Source of the DNA: Hydrogenophaga sp. BPS33
GTDB lineage: Bacteria; Pseudomonadota; Gammaproteobacteria; Burkholderiales; Burkholderiaceae_C
Assembly: GCF_009859475.1 (NCBI RefSeq)
Contig: NZ_CP044549.1
Span: 5,943,501-6,007,500 of the forward strand
DNA: 64,000 bases
Reading direction: 5' to 3'
Shown here piece by piece: positions 8,108 to 16,494 of the stretch (the stretch's first letter is position 1; each line of letters starts with the position of its first letter). The notes below the pieces were generated by a model. That model did no database searches, was not told the origin of the DNA, and saw only the letters and a list, made by a program, of their open reading frames with translations. The translations under genes were made by a program, and so were the position numbers.

Positions 8108-9308
8108 CGGGACGAGAAGGCATCGGGTAGGCCACTTGGTGAGTGGGCATGATAGCCACCCCTTGCCGGCCAGACTCGATAATGGCCAGGCACACCTCCA
8201 GCGTGGCCCGGGACCAGGCGCCGCCATGCACGGGCGGATGGTCCTCTCGCGCCACACGCCACAACTCGTCGATCACCTCGGCACGCGGCACCGGGGGCAG
8301 GTCGACCGCCAGGAAGCGTGTGCCCTGCGCGTCCGTGAGCTCCACGCCCCGCGGGGTCAGCCGCAGATCGCCGCGATCGCCACTCACGATCACCGGGCCG
8401 AAATGCTGGCAAGCATCGGGAACGCGCGCCGAAGGCAGCACGAATTGACTCCCCCCGAAATTGCGCTCGGCCTTCATCGCCGCTTCTGCTGCTTCATCGA
8501 TCACACTCGCCAATCGCGCCCGGGTAAGGCGGTGGGCATCGGTGTCTTTGGGAAGCCCCATCTCGCCCAAACCCTCCATGAGGACGTCGGTGTCGTAGAA
8601 GCCATAGCCGTTGTACGTGACGCTGGCAAACGCGCCATTCTGGAAGTCCAGCAACGCACTGAAGGCGCCCTCGGTCGGTCGCGAAGCGTCCCAGGCGCCG
8701 GTGCGGGCGCGCACCTGCGACACGAGCCCCCCCGCCAGCAAGCGCACGATATCGATCTGATGCGCAGCCTGGCTGAACACGACGCCTCCGCCACGCGCGG
8801 TGTCGAGTTCCTCTGGTCGCCGGGGACGGTAGAGAAAGTCGGTGTATTGCATGGCGTGCACGAGGCGGACCTCGCCGAGCGCGCCAGTGTCGATCAATTG
8901 CCGCGCCTGCAGCACCGGGGCATTGAAGCTGTGGCTGTGGCCGACGATCAGGGAAACGCCCGCGCGCTCACAAGCTTCGATCATGCGCGTGGCATCGTCG
9001 AGCGTGAGGGCCATGGGTTTCTCCACCAAGACGCTCTTGCCATGCGCTGCGGCCAAGGCCACGTGCTCCGCATGCATCTGATGCGGTGTGGCCACGTAAA
9101 TCCATTCCACCGTGGGATCGGCGCAGAGCGATTCGGGGGAGCGGTGCGCGGTGCCGCCGAAGATGTCCTCAAACTGCGCACAAGCCGAAGCCCGCGGGTC
9201 GAAGGCTGCCCGCAACGCGACGCGCCGGTCTCCCAGGAAGGTGGGCAACATCAGCGTGAACGCCCGGCCCAGGCCAAGCACACCCAGGCGAATCGGCTCA
9301 GTACTCAC
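8100..9308 (-). CDS. pht4: Gfo/Idh/MocA oxidoreductase, probable phthalate 4,5-dihydrodiol dehydrogenase
   Basis: A 402-residue NAD(P)-dependent oxidoreductase. The N-terminal Rossmann domain has GVLGLGRAF (residues 9-17) and the catalytic EKP motif at 96-98; the C-terminal alpha/beta domain follows. Pht4/OphB of the phthalate pathway belongs to this same family and length class, so here it would oxidise the cis-4,5-dihydrodiol to 4,5-dihydroxyphthalate. Its ATG overlaps the reductase stop (ATGA at 9305-9308) and its end overlaps the marR start, so it is the middle gene of a minus-strand operon. Without the cluster context a sugar dehydrogenase role would also be possible. Confidence 0.82.
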   Translation of the reverse strand: MSTEPIRLGVLGLGRAFTLMLPTFLGDRRVALRAAFDPRASACAQFEDIFGGTAHRSPESLCADPTVEWIYVATPHQMHAEHVALAAAHGKSVLVEKPMALTLDDATRMIEACERAGVSLIVGHSHSFNAPVLQARQLIDTGALGEVRLVHAMQYTDFLYRPRRPEELDTARGGGVVFSQAAHQIDIVRLLAGGLVSQVRARTGAWDASRPTEGAFSALLDFQNGAFASVTYNGYGFYDTDVLMEGLGEMGLPKDTDAHRLTRARLASVIDEAAEAAMKAERNFGGSQFVLPSARVPDACQHFGPVIVSGDRGDLRLTPRGVELTDAQGTRFLAVDLPPVPRAEVIDELWRVAREDHPPVHGGAWSRATLEVCLAIIESGRQGVAIMPTHQVAYPMPSRPDA

Positions 9309-10273
9309 AAGTCAAGCACCAGGCATGGCGACTTGGCGCGCGAGACACACACCATGATGTGATCGGCCTTCTCCTCTTCGAGCAGCACGAGATCGCGGTG
9401 ATCGGCCTGGCCCTCGATCAAACGCGTCTTGCACGAACCGCAGGTGCCGCTCTCGCAGGAGCTGGGGACGTGAACGCCCTCCGACCGCAAGGTATCCAGG
9501 ATGGAGCGTCCGATCGGCACCGCCAGGGTGCGGCCATCGGACTTGAGCCGCACCGAGAACACCTGGTCGTCGGCATGGGGCTTGGTATCGCCGCCGAAAC
9601 TCTCGAAGTGCACGGCACTGCTCGGCCAATGACCGGTCATGTCGCGCACCGCGTCCATCAAGGGCCGAGGTCCGCAGCAGTACACGTGTCGGCCCGCTGC
9701 CGCACCCGGCTTCTCCAGCACCGGCCAGAGGTCAAAGCCCTTGGCGGGATCGCCCTGATCGTGGTGCATCACGACGCGCGCGGCAAATTCGCTGTCGAGA
9801 AGTTCCTGCCGAAACGCCGTTCCCTCCGAGTCCCGCGTCAGGTAATACAGCGTGAACGGGCGATCGCCCAGAGTGGACAACTGGCGCGCCATCGCCAGCA
9901 TCGGCGTGATGCCGATGCCACCGGCGATGAGCACGAAGCTGCGCGCCTTGGCGTCGAGTTCAAAAAGGTTCTCCGGCAAGCCCACCTGCACGGTCTGTCC
10001 CGCGCGCATGCCGTCAACCAGGCTCATCGAGCCACCACGCCCGTCGTGCTCGCGTTTCACGGCAATGACATAGCGGTGCCGCTCATCGGGATGGTTGCTC
10101 AGCGAGTATTGACGTACCACTCCCAGCGGCGTTTGGACGCGCACGTGCGCGCCGGCGGTGAAGGACGGCAACTCGCCACCCTCGGGGTCGGCCAGCTCAA
10201 AGCAGTGGATATCGCGCGCGATGGGCGCTGCGCGCACGATGGTCAGCGTGAGGAAGTGGAGATCGGGGGCCAT
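9305..10273 (-). CDS. pht2: Phthalate dioxygenase reductase (FMN, NAD, C-terminal 2Fe-2S)
   Basis: A 322-residue electron-transfer protein in the class IA order: flavin-binding barrel with RQYSLSN at 54-60, NAD-binding domain with AGGIGITPMLAMARQL, and a C-terminal plant-type ferredoxin domain whose cluster ligands are C273, C278, C281 and C309 (CESGTCGSC). This layout is that of phthalate dioxygenase reductase and vanillate demethylase reductase. It would pass electrons from NADH to the oxygenase at 5289, although the two genes are on opposite strands in separate operons. It is the first gene of the reductase-dehydrogenase-marR operon, 95 bp from a strong predicted promoter. Confidence 0.88.
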   Translation of the reverse strand: MAPDLHFLTLTIVRAAPIARDIHCFELADPEGGELPSFTAGAHVRVQTPLGVVRQYSLSNHPDERHRYVIAVKREHDGRGGSMSLVDGMRAGQTVQVGLPENLFELDAKARSFVLIAGGIGITPMLAMARQLSTLGDRPFTLYYLTRDSEGTAFRQELLDSEFAARVVMHHDQGDPAKGFDLWPVLEKPGAAAGRHVYCCGPRPLMDAVRDMTGHWPSSAVHFESFGGDTKPHADDQVFSVRLKSDGRTLAVPIGRSILDTLRSEGVHVPSSCESGTCGSCKTRLIEGQADHRDLVLLEEEKADHIMVCVSRAKSPCLVLDL

Positions 10274-10347
10274 GCATCGTCCTCGGAGGTGATCGACGGC
10301 TGGAGGGTTTTCAACGTTGACAAGCCGTATTCAGTTTGAAAGAATGA

Positions 10348-10376
10348 ATTATCTTAGCCATCTAAGTAAATTACAA
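10348..10376 (-). promoter_or_regulatory. Predicted sigma70 promoter of the reductase operon
   Basis: On the minus strand TTGTAA (complement of 10371-10376) and GATAAT (complement of 10348-10353) are exactly 17 bp apart. The whole spacer holds the CTTAG-N4-CTAAG palindrome. The promoter reads into the reductase gene with a leader of about 70 nt. The opposite-facing Bug gene starts 117 bp away; no equally good promoter was found for it. Confidence 0.6.
10353..10366. promoter_or_regulatory. Putative MarR operator, site 2 (CTTAG-N4-CTAAG)
   Basis: CTTAG CCAT CTAAG lies between the -35 and -10 elements of the reductase promoter, in the 219-bp gap separating the divergent reductase and Bug genes. 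Arms and spacing equal site 1 at 5215-5228 while the four central bases differ, as expected for two sites of one dimeric repressor. Confidence 0.6.
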
Positions 10377-10492
10377 GAGCGGCTCTGGAGGAGGCATCGC
10401 TCGTTGTCGTGACGTTGTCGTCAAGTGGAAGCCGGCGCTTGGGTCGTGTACGCGGCGGGCGCCCTTGCAAACCTATAACTCTGGAGACAAAA

Positions 10493-11464
10493 ATGCCCCG
10501 CACAACCCTCATCAGCTCTGCCCTCGTCCTGTGCTTTTCGCCCTGGCTTGCCACGGCGCAGACCGCCTATCCGTCCAAGCCTGTGAAATTCATCGTGCCC
10601 TATGCCGCGGGTGGTCTGCCCGACACCGTGGCGCGGATCGTGGCCAAGCAGCTCGGCGAGCGCATGGGCCAGTCGGTGGTGGTGGACAACCGCCCGGGCG
10701 GCAACGGCGTCGTGGCTTACCAGACCTTGCTGCAGAGCACACCCGGTGACGGCCATGCCTTCATCGTGTCGGACGGCTCCATGCTCTCCATCACGCCGCA
10801 AGTGAACAAGGCGGCGACGTACCAGAGCGGCAAGGACATCTTGCCGGTGTCGCTGATCGCGCGCTCGCCGCTGTTCGTGGTCGCCCACCCCAAGACCGGC
10901 GTCAACACCTTCGCCGAGTTCCTGAGCTTGGTGAAGAGCAAGCCCGATGAATTCACCTACGGCTCATCGGGCATCGGCAGTACGCACCACCTCACGATGG
11001 AAGCCCTCAAGGTGGCGCTGAATTTGAACCTGCGCCACGTGCCCTACCGGGGGTCTGGTCAGTCCACACCGGCGCTCGTCGGCGGACAGGTAGATTTTTC
11101 GGTCGCGGCCTTGCCCTCTGTCATGGGCTTCATCAAGAGCAACCAGGTCCGACTGTTGGCCAGCAATGCGCCCACGCGTTCGCCTCAGGCGCCTGAAATC
11201 CCCGCGATCGCGGAAACGGTGCCTGGCTTCGACTTCTCCGTGGTCGTGGGCGTTCTCGCGGCCGCCGGAACGCCGCAGACCGCCATCGACCGCATCAGCA
11301 AGGAGATCGCCGAAGTGGTGAAGAGCCCGGAAGTGGTGAAGACCTTCGAAGGTGCGGTCATCGAACCGGTGGGAGCGGGCCCCGAGGCGTACGGCAAGGT
11401 CATCGCACGCGAAAACGACCTGATGGCCAAGGCCGGAAAAGCGGCCAGCCTGAAGTCCGACTAA
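10493..11464 (+). CDS. Bug-family tripartite tricarboxylate transporter receptor (phthalate cluster)
   Basis: A 323-residue periplasmic solute-binding protein. The signal peptide covers about residues 1-19, with cleavage near ATAQ-TAYP. The Bug hallmarks follow: YPSKPVKFIVPYAAGG near the mature N-terminus, VVDNRPGGNGVVAY, the YGSSGIGSTHHL loop and HVPYRGSGQSTPALVGG. The ATG at 10493 has a GGAGACAAAA leader and places the signal peptide correctly. Bug receptors deliver carboxylates to TctA/TctB-type membrane proteins, which are absent from the window. Its position suggests binding of phthalate or a related aromatic acid, as for the terephthalate receptor TphC (inference). Confidence 0.88.
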   Translation: MPRTTLISSALVLCFSPWLATAQTAYPSKPVKFIVPYAAGGLPDTVARIVAKQLGERMGQSVVVDNRPGGNGVVAYQTLLQSTPGDGHAFIVSDGSMLSITPQVNKAATYQSGKDILPVSLIARSPLFVVAHPKTGVNTFAEFLSLVKSKPDEFTYGSSGIGSTHHLTMEALKVALNLNLRHVPYRGSGQSTPALVGGQVDFSVAALPSVMGFIKSNQVRLLASNAPTRSPQAPEIPAIAETVPGFDFSVVVGVLAAAGTPQTAIDRISKEIAEVVKSPEVVKTFEGAVIEPVGAGPEAYGKVIARENDLMAKAGKAASLKSD

Positions 11465-11506
11465 AAGCCACTGGCGGGCGGCGCGTTGGGTGTATCTTCA
11501 GCAGGT

Positions 11507-12001
11507 ATGGATACTGCAACCGCCGAAGGCCTATTGGCCACTGACGCCCCGCTCGCCTGGAGCGACGCCTTTCTGCTGGGCTACCCGCCCATGGACGACA
11601 AGCACCGAGAGTTCGTCGAGGTAGTGGCGGCACTGATCAACGCGCCGGATGCGCAGGTCAGCGACCGCCTCAACGCCGTCGAAGCGCACTTGCGCGATCA
11701 CTTCACCACCGAAGACCGGTGGATGGTCGAGACCGACTTCCCGCCGCGCGACTGCCACATCGACGAGCATGCGGCGGTGCTGAAGTCGCTCGGAGAAGTG
11801 AAAGAGCGACTGGAACAACACGGCGACGTGGAGACCTCGCGCGACTTCGCGCGCGAACTCGCCAGATGGTTCCCGGGCCACGCCGACTACCTGGACTCCG
11901 CCCTCTCGCACTGGATGAGCAAGCTGCGCACCGGCGGCAAGCCGGTCGTGCTGCGGCGCAAACTGTCGTTCGACGAAACGACGGTGCCCGAGACCAAGTA
12001 A
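11507..12001 (+). CDS. Bacteriohemerythrin-like protein
   Basis: A 164-residue hemerythrin-domain protein with a complete diiron ligand set: H33, H65, E69, H84, H88, H125 and D130 (DKHREF, HFTTE, HIDEH, HADYLD). These proteins bind O2 reversibly and are thought to carry or sense oxygen, or detoxify, in the cytoplasm. The ATG at 11507 is preferred to a TTG 21 bp upstream. It lies 42 bp after the Bug gene on the same strand. No signal-transduction domain is fused. A GC hairpin at 12009-12024 follows. Confidence 0.9.
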   Translation: MDTATAEGLLATDAPLAWSDAFLLGYPPMDDKHREFVEVVAALINAPDAQVSDRLNAVEAHLRDHFTTEDRWMVETDFPPRDCHIDEHAAVLKSLGEVKERLEQHGDVETSRDFARELARWFPGHADYLDSALSHWMSKLRTGGKPVVLRRKLSFDETTVPETK

Positions 12002-12008
12002 GGCCGCT

Positions 12009-12024
12009 GCCCGCGCGCGCGGGC
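12009..12024. terminator. GC hairpin between convergent genes
   Basis: The perfect palindrome GCCCGCGCGCGCGGGC fills the short gap between the hemerythrin stop (12001) and the stop of the convergent small gene (12025). It could act as a bidirectional transcription barrier, but there is no T tract. The identical 16-mer occurs again at 14634-14649. Confidence 0.4.
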
Positions 12025-12324
12025 TCAGTCGCGCGGCGCGAAATGCGCCACCAGCGCCTCACCCCAAGTCCACGGCCCGGTGAGAGTGAGCGTCACCGTG
12101 GTCCACTCGCCATCGACCTGCGTTTGCTCGTCCGCATCCCAAACGCCGCCATCGTCCAGCGGCCCCCGCTCGCCCGGCGCATGCGCGTCGGCCCACGCCA
12201 TCACGGTTCGGACTTCTTCCAACACCTCGGGCCATTGCGCGGCACGCACACTGGCCACGGCGTCCCAGGTGCCGGTGCCATCGCCGTTGTCGCTGGTGTC
12301 AAAGATAAGGTATTGCAGGGGCAT
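12025..12324 (-). CDS. Small conserved-looking protein of unknown function
   Basis: A 99-residue acidic protein that I do not recognise. It starts MPLQYLIFDTSDNGDGTGTW and is rich in Trp, Asp and Glu, with alternating hydrophobic strands (QVDGEWTTVTLTLTG). That pattern is consistent with a small alpha/beta protein. It has no signal peptide or membrane segment. The ATG at 12324 is chosen over one 15 bp upstream because it begins the strand-like pattern. It lies 72 bp downstream of glcB on the same strand. Codon use looks like that of its neighbours, which supports it being real. Confidence 0.6.
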   Translation of the reverse strand: MPLQYLIFDTSDNGDGTGTWDAVASVRAAQWPEVLEEVRTVMAWADAHAPGERGPLDDGGVWDADEQTQVDGEWTTVTLTLTGPWTWGEALVAHFAPRD

Positions 12325-12396
12325 GGGCGTTCGAAGCAAGAAGCGGAAACGGCGCCCGAAGGCGCCGTTGGTGCGAAGTAGTCCAGTGTCAGCGAA

Positions 12397-14610
12397 TCAG
12401 GCCTCGGCCTTCACCTTCAACCGCCACGCGTGCAGCAGCGGCTCGGTGTACCCACTCGGCTGTTCCTTGCCCTTGAACACCAGGTCCAGCGCGGCCAGGT
12501 AGGCCTTGCTGGTCTTGAAGTTGCCGGCCATTTTCTTGTAGAGCGGGTCGCCCGCGTTCTGGCCGTCCACCACGGCGGCCATGCGCTCGAAGGTCTTGGT
12601 GACCTGCGCTTCGGTCACCACGCCGTGGTGCAGCCAGTTGGCGATGTGCTGGCTGGAAATGCGCAGCGTGGCGCGGTCTTCCATCAGGCCCACGTCGTGG
12701 ATGTCGGGGACTTTGGAGCAACCCACGCCCTGGTCGACCCAGCGCACCACGTAGCCCAGAATGCCCTGCACGTTGTTGTCCAGCTCCTGCTGTTTCTCGG
12801 CCTCGCTCCAGTTCGGGTTGCTGCTCACGGGAATGGTCAGCAGGCCGGTGAGCAGGTTGTCGCGCTCGGCGTTGCCGTCGATCTTTTCCATCTCTTTCTG
12901 CACGTCGGACACCAGCACCTGGTGGTAGTGCATGGCATGCAGCGTGGCGCCGGTCGGGCTGGGCACCCAGGCGGTGTTCGCACCGGCCTTGGGATGGCCA
13001 ATCTTCTGCTTGAGCATCTCGGCCATCAGGTCGGGCATGGCCCACATGCCCTTGCCGATCTGCGCCTTGCCGCGCAGGCCGCAGTTCAGGCCCACGATGA
13101 CGTTGTTCTTCTCGTAGCTCTGGATCCAGGCGCTGGCCTTCATGTCGCCCTTGCGCACCATCGGGCCGGCCAGCATCGCGGTGTGCATCTCGTCGCCGGT
13201 GCGGTCCAGGAAGCCGGTGTTGATGAAGGCCACGCGGCTCGATGCGGCCTCGATGCAGGCCTTGAGGTTGACCGAGGTGCGGCGCTCCTCGTCCATGATG
13301 CCGAGCTTGACCGTGCTGTCCTTCAGGCCCAGCACGCGCTCCACGCGGGCGAACAGTTCGGCGGCGAATGCCACTTCGCGCGGGCCGTGCATCTTGGGCT
13401 TGACGATGTAGACCGAGCCCTTGCGCGAGTTGCGGATCGGATCCTTCTTCGTGCGCTGGATATCGTGCAGCGCGATGGTGGTGGTGACCATCGCGTCCAG
13501 GATGCCTTCGGGGATTTCCTGGCCCTGGGCGCCCCAGAGGATGGCGGGGTTGGTCATCAGGTGACCGACGTTGCGCACGAACATGAGCGAGCGGCCATGC
13601 AGGCGCACACCGTCCTTCTTGCCGTTGGGCGCGGTGTACACGCGGTCGCCGTTGAGGCCACGCGTGAAGGTCTTGCCGTTCTTGGTGACCGACTCGGTCA
13701 GCGTGGCCTGCAGAATGCCGAGCCAGTTGCGGTACGCGAGCACCTTGTCTTCGGCGTCCACCGCGGCCACCGAGTCCTCCAGGTCGAGGATGGTGGAGAG
13801 CGCGGCTTCCACCACGAGGTCGCTCACGCCGGCCGCGTCGCTCCGGCCGATGGGCGTGTTGCGGTCGATCTGGATGTCCAGGTGCAGGCCGTTGTGCACC
13901 AGCAGCACCGAGCTGGGGTTCTTCGCGTCGCCCTGGTAGCCGACAAATTGCGATTTGTGTTCCAGCTTGCTGGTGCCGCCGTCGGCCAGCGTGACGACGA
14001 GATCGCCGTCCTTGTTGACCTTGTAGCCGCGCGAGCCCACGTGCGAGCCCTTCTTCAGCGGTGCGGTGCGGTCGAGCACGTGGCGCGCCCATTCGATCAC
14101 CTTGGCACCGCGCTTGGGGTTGTAGCCGCCCTTGGGACCCGTCTTGCCGCAGCCTTTGTCTTCTGGAATCACGTCGGTGCCGTACAGCGCGTCGTACAGC
14201 GAGCCCCAGCGTGCGTTGGCGGCGTTGAGGGCGTAGCGCGCGTTGAGGATGGGCACCACCAACTGCGGGCCGGCCTGCACGGCCAGTTCGTCGTCCACGT
14301 TCTTCGTGGTTGCCTTCACGCTCTTGGGCTGCGGAACCAGGTAGCCGATGGTTTCCAGGAACTTGCGGTAGCCCGCCATGTCGCGAATCGGGCCGGGGTT
14401 GGCCGAATGCCAGGTGTCCAGCTCGGTCTGCAGGCGGTCGCGCTCGGCCAGCAGCGCGGCGTTCTTCGGCGCCAGGTCGGTGACGATGGCATCAAAACCC
14501 TTCCAGAAATCGGCCTCGCTCACGCCCGTGCCGGGCAGCACCTGCTGGTTGATGAAGTCGAACAGTTCGGTGGCGACTTGAAGGCCGTGGATGGAAGTGC
14601 GTGAGGTCAT
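12397..14610 (-). CDS. glcB: Malate synthase G
   Basis: A 737-residue enzyme, the normal length of the G isoform. It condenses glyoxylate with acetyl-CoA to malate in the glyoxylate/glycolate pathway. Visible family segments are [20 protein letters not shown] near residue 125, [20 protein letters not shown] with active-site Asp/Glu residues near 270, [33 protein letters not shown] and [19 protein letters not shown] with catalytic Glu/Asp and Arg, ending with [12 protein letters not shown]. The sequence is intact. It is monocistronic or leads into the small gene at 12324. Its leader carries a 16-bp GC palindrome. Confidence 0.97.
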   Translation of the reverse strand: MTSRTSIHGLQVATELFDFINQQVLPGTGVSEADFWKGFDAIVTDLAPKNAALLAERDRLQTELDTWHSANPGPIRDMAGYRKFLETIGYLVPQPKSVKATTKNVDDELAVQAGPQLVVPILNARYALNAANARWGSLYDALYGTDVIPEDKGCGKTGPKGGYNPKRGAKVIEWARHVLDRTAPLKKGSHVGSRGYKVNKDGDLVVTLADGGTSKLEHKSQFVGYQGDAKNPSSVLLVHNGLHLDIQIDRNTPIGRSDAAGVSDLVVEAALSTILDLEDSVAAVDAEDKVLAYRNWLGILQATLTESVTKNGKTFTRGLNGDRVYTAPNGKKDGVRLHGRSLMFVRNVGHLMTNPAILWGAQGQEIPEGILDAMVTTTIALHDIQRTKKDPIRNSRKGSVYIVKPKMHGPREVAFAAELFARVERVLGLKDSTVKLGIMDEERRTSVNLKACIEAASSRVAFINTGFLDRTGDEMHTAMLAGPMVRKGDMKASAWIQSYEKNNVIVGLNCGLRGKAQIGKGMWAMPDLMAEMLKQKIGHPKAGANTAWVPSPTGATLHAMHYHQVLVSDVQKEMEKIDGNAERDNLLTGLLTIPVSSNPNWSEAEKQQELDNNVQGILGYVVRWVDQGVGCSKVPDIHDVGLMEDRATLRISSQHIANWLHHGVVTEAQVTKTFERMAAVVDGQNAGDPLYKKMAGNFKTSKAYLAALDLVFKGKEQPSGYTEPLLHAWRLKVKAEA

Positions 14611-14633
14611 GGGAAAAGACTCCGTCTGGGGAT

Positions 14634-14649
14634 GCCCGCGCGCGCGGGC
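14634..14649. repeat. 16-bp GC palindrome in the glcB leader region
   Basis: GCCCGCGCGCGCGGGC, identical to 12009-12024, sits 24 bp upstream of the glcB start codon in the 160-bp gap after hipA. It could be a hairpin in the glcB leader or the end of the hipBA transcript. No promoter consensus was recognised in the remaining gap (14650-14770). Confidence 0.35.
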
Positions 14650-14770
14650 GTTGCTTGTTCTAGGAATGAACTGTATTCGAGACCGGAGGTGGCATTAAAT
14701 CGGTTTGCCGAGATTTATCTGTGACTTCAACCGACCTAATAGAGACGCTGCGGGTTCGTACGATGCACGA

Positions 14771-16012
14771 TCAGGCGCGGTTGCGCTGATCGCGCAGAAA
14801 CGGGCGATCGATTTGCGCGGCCAGCGATTCGATGTCGGCCGCGCTCACGCCGATCTGCGCAAAGTGGGCCTTCCAGCCCGCCACGGCGCCGCAGACGCGC
14901 TTGATTTCGGCCACGGCCTGGGGCCTTTTCAGGCCGAACTGCGCGCACTCCGACAGCGCGTTGTCCAGCGTCGCATCGGTTTGCGCCTTGCCCACCCGCA
15001 TCTGCTGGTAGCCCAGCGCCTGGCCCGAGGGCAGCACGTCAAAGGCGGGAGACAGTTCGTACTCGCCACGGTCGGTCATCAACAGCACGTGGTTCTTTTC
15101 GTGGTCGTCGGTGTTGTCGATCAGAATGTTGAAGACCATGCGGCGGAACAACTCGTGCATCTGCGCCAGGTGTCGACCGCCCTCGGTCACACCGCGCCTG
15201 CGCAGCCATTGGGCCAGCTCGGGATAGCCCATGGCTTCCCCGGCGGCCTTGAGCGCCACGTTGGCAGAGATGGCGTGTCGGCGCAGGCCGGGTGCCCGAT
15301 CAAAGCGCTTGACCGCGACGGCATGTCCCTGGTGCACCTTCACCGGCTGCGTGAGCGCCACGCGAATGCCGGCTTGCTCGGCGAGCGTCATGGTCGCATG
15401 CTCAACCAGCGGCGTGTCGACGAGGTCACCCGGCTCGCCAAACTTCAACACCCACGGATGCCCTTCGATGTTCAGCAAGGCCTTGGGGCGTGCACCGCCC
15501 AAGGTGGTGCCCGGCGAGATCAGGCGGCGCAGTCGCTCATCGACCGAGGCGCCGGCCAGCACTTGCTGCACCAAGGCTTCCACGGTCAGCACATCGGCGA
15601 GTCGAGGCAGTGCGCCCGTATCGCGCGCCACGTAGGCGTCTGGCGAGATGGAGACACCCAGCGCGCCGAAGCGCTCGTCACCGGCGTAAAACAAGAAGTC
15701 GAGCACCGCCAGGCGCGGGGGCTTGTCCAGCACGCGGATGACGCGCTCGCCCCAACGGTCCGGGCGAGCGTCGTCGACCGCACCCGCAGCGGTTTCTCGG
15801 TCGGCCGGAAAGAACTCGCCAGTGGTCAGAGGCAGGTCTTCGCTGAGGGCGAATCCTGTGGCAAGCCAATCCTGCGCATAGACCAGCGACACCCCTTGGA
15901 GCGAGCGCGCCATGCGCAGCTCACCGATCAGGCGCGGTACTTCGGGCTTGGCGAGCCACCACAGGTAGAGCGTGTCCACCGCCTGGTAGCGGCTGAGATC
16001 GAACGGGATCAT
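14771..16012 (-). CDS. hipA: HipA-family serine/threonine kinase toxin
   Basis: A 413-residue HipA-type kinase. Key elements are intact: the Gly-rich P-loop GTTLGGARPK at 168-177, the ATP-site lysine in WVLKF (K190), KRFDR at 235-239, the catalytic loop NILIDNTDDHEKNH at 295-308 and the metal-binding SPAFD at 321-325. HipA toxins phosphorylate proteins such as glutamyl-tRNA synthetase and slow growth until the antitoxin neutralises them. The start overlaps the hipB stop (ATGA), the usual antitoxin-then-toxin order. No sign of decay is visible. The cellular target is unknown. Confidence 0.9.
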   Translation of the reverse strand: MIPFDLSRYQAVDTLYLWWLAKPEVPRLIGELRMARSLQGVSLVYAQDWLATGFALSEDLPLTTGEFFPADRETAAGAVDDARPDRWGERVIRVLDKPPRLAVLDFLFYAGDERFGALGVSISPDAYVARDTGALPRLADVLTVEALVQQVLAGASVDERLRRLISPGTTLGGARPKALLNIEGHPWVLKFGEPGDLVDTPLVEHATMTLAEQAGIRVALTQPVKVHQGHAVAVKRFDRAPGLRRHAISANVALKAAGEAMGYPELAQWLRRRGVTEGGRHLAQMHELFRRMVFNILIDNTDDHEKNHVLLMTDRGEYELSPAFDVLPSGQALGYQQMRVGKAQTDATLDNALSECAQFGLKRPQAVAEIKRVCGAVAGWKAHFAQIGVSAADIESLAAQIDRPFLRDQRNRA

Positions 16013-16416
16013 GGGGAAGGTTCCCCTGCGCTGTTGTCGTGGGTGGTGTCGTTGTCTTTGCCGTCAGCCTGCGAGGCTGTCCCATAGAGAGACGGTCGTT
16101 TGCGGACCGATCGGACCCGCGCCACACGCACCGCTGCTTCCAGCGCGCCCTGATCGTGCTCAGGCGCGGCGGCCTCGACCAGCGCCTGCGACCGGCCCAT
16201 CAACCACAACGCCGTGGCATAGACACCCATGGATACGCTGGGATCGCCTTTTTCCATGCGCATCAGAGTGGGCTCCGACACGCCAATGCGCAGCGCCCAG
16301 GATTTCAGCGGCTCGCGCCGGCGCTTGCGCGCAACCGCCAGGTTGTCGCCCAACTGGCGCAGTTGCGCCAGCACGGCGGACGGCATGGCATCGATGGCGG
16401 AAGAACGTCTAGACAT
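16009..16416 (-). CDS. hipB: HipB-like HTH antitoxin
   Basis: A 135-residue DNA-binding protein. The Cro/C1-type helix-turn-helix covers about residues 20-70 (LGDNLAVARKRRREPLKSWA and VSEPTLMRMEKGDPSVSMG). A long C-terminal tail rich in charged and polar residues may contact HipA. It is the first gene of the operon and overlaps hipA by 4 bp. As in other hipBA loci it probably represses its own promoter; the AT-rich upstream stretch with direct repeats at 16427-16467 is the likely binding region. Confidence 0.85.
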   Translation of the reverse strand: MSRRSSAIDAMPSAVLAQLRQLGDNLAVARKRRREPLKSWALRIGVSEPTLMRMEKGDPSVSMGVYATALWLMGRSQALVEAAAPEHDQGALEAAVRVARVRSVRKRPSLYGTASQADGKDNDTTHDNSAGEPSP

Positions 16417-16426
16417 TACATATATA

Positions 16427-16467
16427 TTAGTTTAAATCTTTAAAAATAGATATTTGTGTTAGTTAAA
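16427..16467 (-). promoter_or_regulatory. AT-rich hipBA control region with spaced direct repeats
   Basis: This stretch is far richer in A and T than the rest of the window. On the minus strand TTTAACTAA (complement of 16459-16467) and TTTAAACTAA (complement of 16427-16436) are direct repeats offset by 32 bp, about three helical turns, followed by a TAATATATAT run just before the hipB ATG. These are plausible HipB sites flanking the promoter; no exact TATCC-N8-GGATA operator is present. Confidence 0.4.
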
Positions 16468-16494
16468 AGAATCTCAAGCGACCCACGTTCTTCC

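Noticed and set aside
10364-10377. AAGTAAATTACAAG as a third copy of the 12-mer near 41.3 and 45.9 kb
   Set aside because: It differs by one base from the motif and is explained by the -35 element and operator of the reductase promoter; common ancestry with the LysR-region motif is not supported.
12430-14604. Plus-strand open frame (724 codons) opposite glcB
   Set aside because: It mirrors malate synthase codons; no motif, no start signal.
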